NCBI GenBank assembly: GCA_001800185.1
Contig: MGUX01000052.1
Location: 1 to 6,834 of the forward strand
Length of the DNA stretch: 6,834 nt
Direction: 5' to 3'
Source: Elusimicrobia bacterium RIFCSPLOWO2_12_FULL_59_9
GTDB lineage: Bacteria; Elusimicrobiota; Elusimicrobia; O2-12-FULL-59-9
Shown in pieces: positions 6,324-6,834 of the stretch. A program made the translations under genes and the position numbers. Position 1 is the stretch's first letter. Every line of letters starts with the position of its first letter. Below the pieces are notes generated by a model. The model worked only from the letters and a program-made list of their open reading frames with translations, searched no databases and was not told the DNA's origin.

Positions 6324-6693
6324 TCTCAAGCTCCATTAGCGCCTCGGCCCTGAACTCTTCAATGGCCGTTTCGGAAAGTTGGGTGTACAGTTGTCGCGCT
6401 TTTGCCTCCTCGCCTCTTATCTTTGCCGAGCGAGCCTCCAGCAGCCTCCCTAGATCGCGAAGGCGTGTCTCTGGGGCCGATGAGAGTGCTCGGATCTCCT
6501 GCTCTGCGATCGGGCCTTCCGATGACATGAAGGAGGCGATGCCGAGCAACTCCGACTGCAGCCAATCAGAAATAAAAATCTGACGCGTTGGTGCGGAAGG
6601 CTCTGACACGGCGGGGACCGATTGCCACTTCGGTTGTGAGAGAAATTGTGCAGCAAAGAGTATCTCACGCTTGCTTCGGCCTTCCGCAGCCAT
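6310..6693 (-). CDS. Small helical protein, first gene of the Hsp70 operon
   Basis: From the ATG at 6693 this is a 127-aa soluble, helical protein beginning MAAEGRSKREILFAAQFLSQ and ending AIEEFRAEALMELENEAR. The second half is rich in Glu, Arg, Ala and Leu and probably helical. I recognise no family. It overlaps the coiled-coil gene by 14 nt. The start is doubtful: the nearest GGAGG is 17 nt upstream, too far, and the frame stays open for 31 codons before the ATG, with protein-like content (AREKKAAVELV, then VPSLKKEAGRLSL). That frame runs into the right inverted repeat and meets TAG at 6789-6787, with no usable start codon between. The true protein may be longer and damaged by a nonsense change, misassembly or the repeat junction. 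The body is likely coding; the 5' end is unsettled. Confidence 0.75.
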   Translation of the reverse strand: MAAEGRSKREILFAAQFLSQPKWQSVPAVSEPSAPTRQIFISDWLQSELLGIASFMSSEGPIAEQEIRALSSAPETRLRDLGRLLEARSAKIRGEEAKARQLYTQLSETAIEEFRAEALMELENEAR

Positions 6694-6738
6694 GAGACTG
6701 AGGCGTCCAGCCTCCTTTTTGAGGGAAGGAACATTGAC

Positions 6739-6827
6739 TAGTTCTACAGCCGCCTTTTTTTCTCTTGCGTTAAAATCTAAAAACTGCTACAAAGTTCCTG
6801 CGAGCATGAAGGACGTGTGCTCGGGAA
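6739..6827. repeat. Right copy of 89-bp perfect inverted repeat
   Basis: This is the exact reverse complement of 1-89. Its inner edge (6739) lies 46 bases upstream of the annotated ATG of the first Hsp70-operon gene, and that gene's frame reads through the edge without interruption. That suggests this side is the original sequence and the left side the copied one, but this is inference. Seven further bases (6828-6834) lie beyond it to the window end. Any promoter of the Hsp70 operon would have to sit in or beyond this repeat; I see no convincing one. Confidence 0.95.
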
Positions 6828-6834
6828 CGATGAT

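Noticed and set aside
6450..6734. Minus-strand 94-aa frame starting at ATG 6734, closer to the GGAGG
   Set aside because: The translation is Ser/Arg/His-rich and disordered-looking. The overlapping 127-aa frame has helical protein composition and couples properly to the next gene.
6694..6807. Reassignment of TAG as a sense codon
   Set aside because: TAG is used as the normal stop of the first Hsp70 gene and of the exported-protein gene, so a global recoding is not supported.
1..6827. The whole window as a transposon bounded by 89-bp terminal inverted repeats
   Set aside because: No transposase or recombinase gene lies inside, the left outer end is at the window edge so no target duplication can be tested, and the right repeat reads as part of a coding frame.
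1..6834. CRISPR array, tRNA or rRNA genes
   Set aside because: No regularly spaced repeats and no recognisable tRNA or rRNA segments were seen on either strand.

Overview
The window looks like chromosomal DNA of a Gram-negative bacterium with moderately high GC. The reasons are a secreted protein that reads like an outer-membrane beta-barrel, Shine-Dalgarno-like sites, and tightly overlapping genes. Nothing here lets me name a phylum. The first 89 bases are an exact reverse complement of bases 6739-6827. The piece may therefore be a complete metagenome or single-cell contig with a fold-back end, or it may carry genuine long inverted repeats.

Left part, plus strand, about 1-2045. A small antitoxin (89-289) starts exactly where the left repeat ends. 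It is followed, with a TTGA overlap, by its RelE/ParE-like toxin (286-539), which is broken by a one-base frameshift. A strong stem-loop covers the toxin stop codon. After an intergenic stretch with several small palindromes comes a roughly 305-aa exported protein (866-1780) with beta-barrel character. Then comes a start-less fragment with a helix-turn-helix-like segment (1773-2045), probably the tail of a decayed gene.

Middle, about 2046-2182. This holds no gene. It carries tandem, partly palindromic repeats of the kind seen at insertion-sequence ends. They sit between the plus-strand genes and the end of the minus-strand operon.

Right part, minus strand, 6693 down to 2183. Five open frames form a compact operon: a small helical protein (127 aa), a coiled-coil protein (about 336 aa), two different short Hsp70-type ATPases (487 and 490 aa), and a 73-aa cysteine-rich protein. 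Neighbours overlap by 14, 8 and 23 nt, or are separated by 2 nt, so translation is probably coupled. Both Hsp70s keep every nucleotide-binding signature of DnaK but stop after a short C-terminal domain, without room for the helical lid. No DnaJ or GrpE is visible. The natural reading is a specialised two-Hsp70 machine with its own dedicated partner proteins. What it acts on is unknown. This cassette is the best candidate for an undescribed system in the window.

The reading frame of the first operon gene stays open upstream of its ATG, across the edge of the right inverted repeat. Its true N-terminus may therefore be longer than annotated and disrupted by an in-frame TAG.
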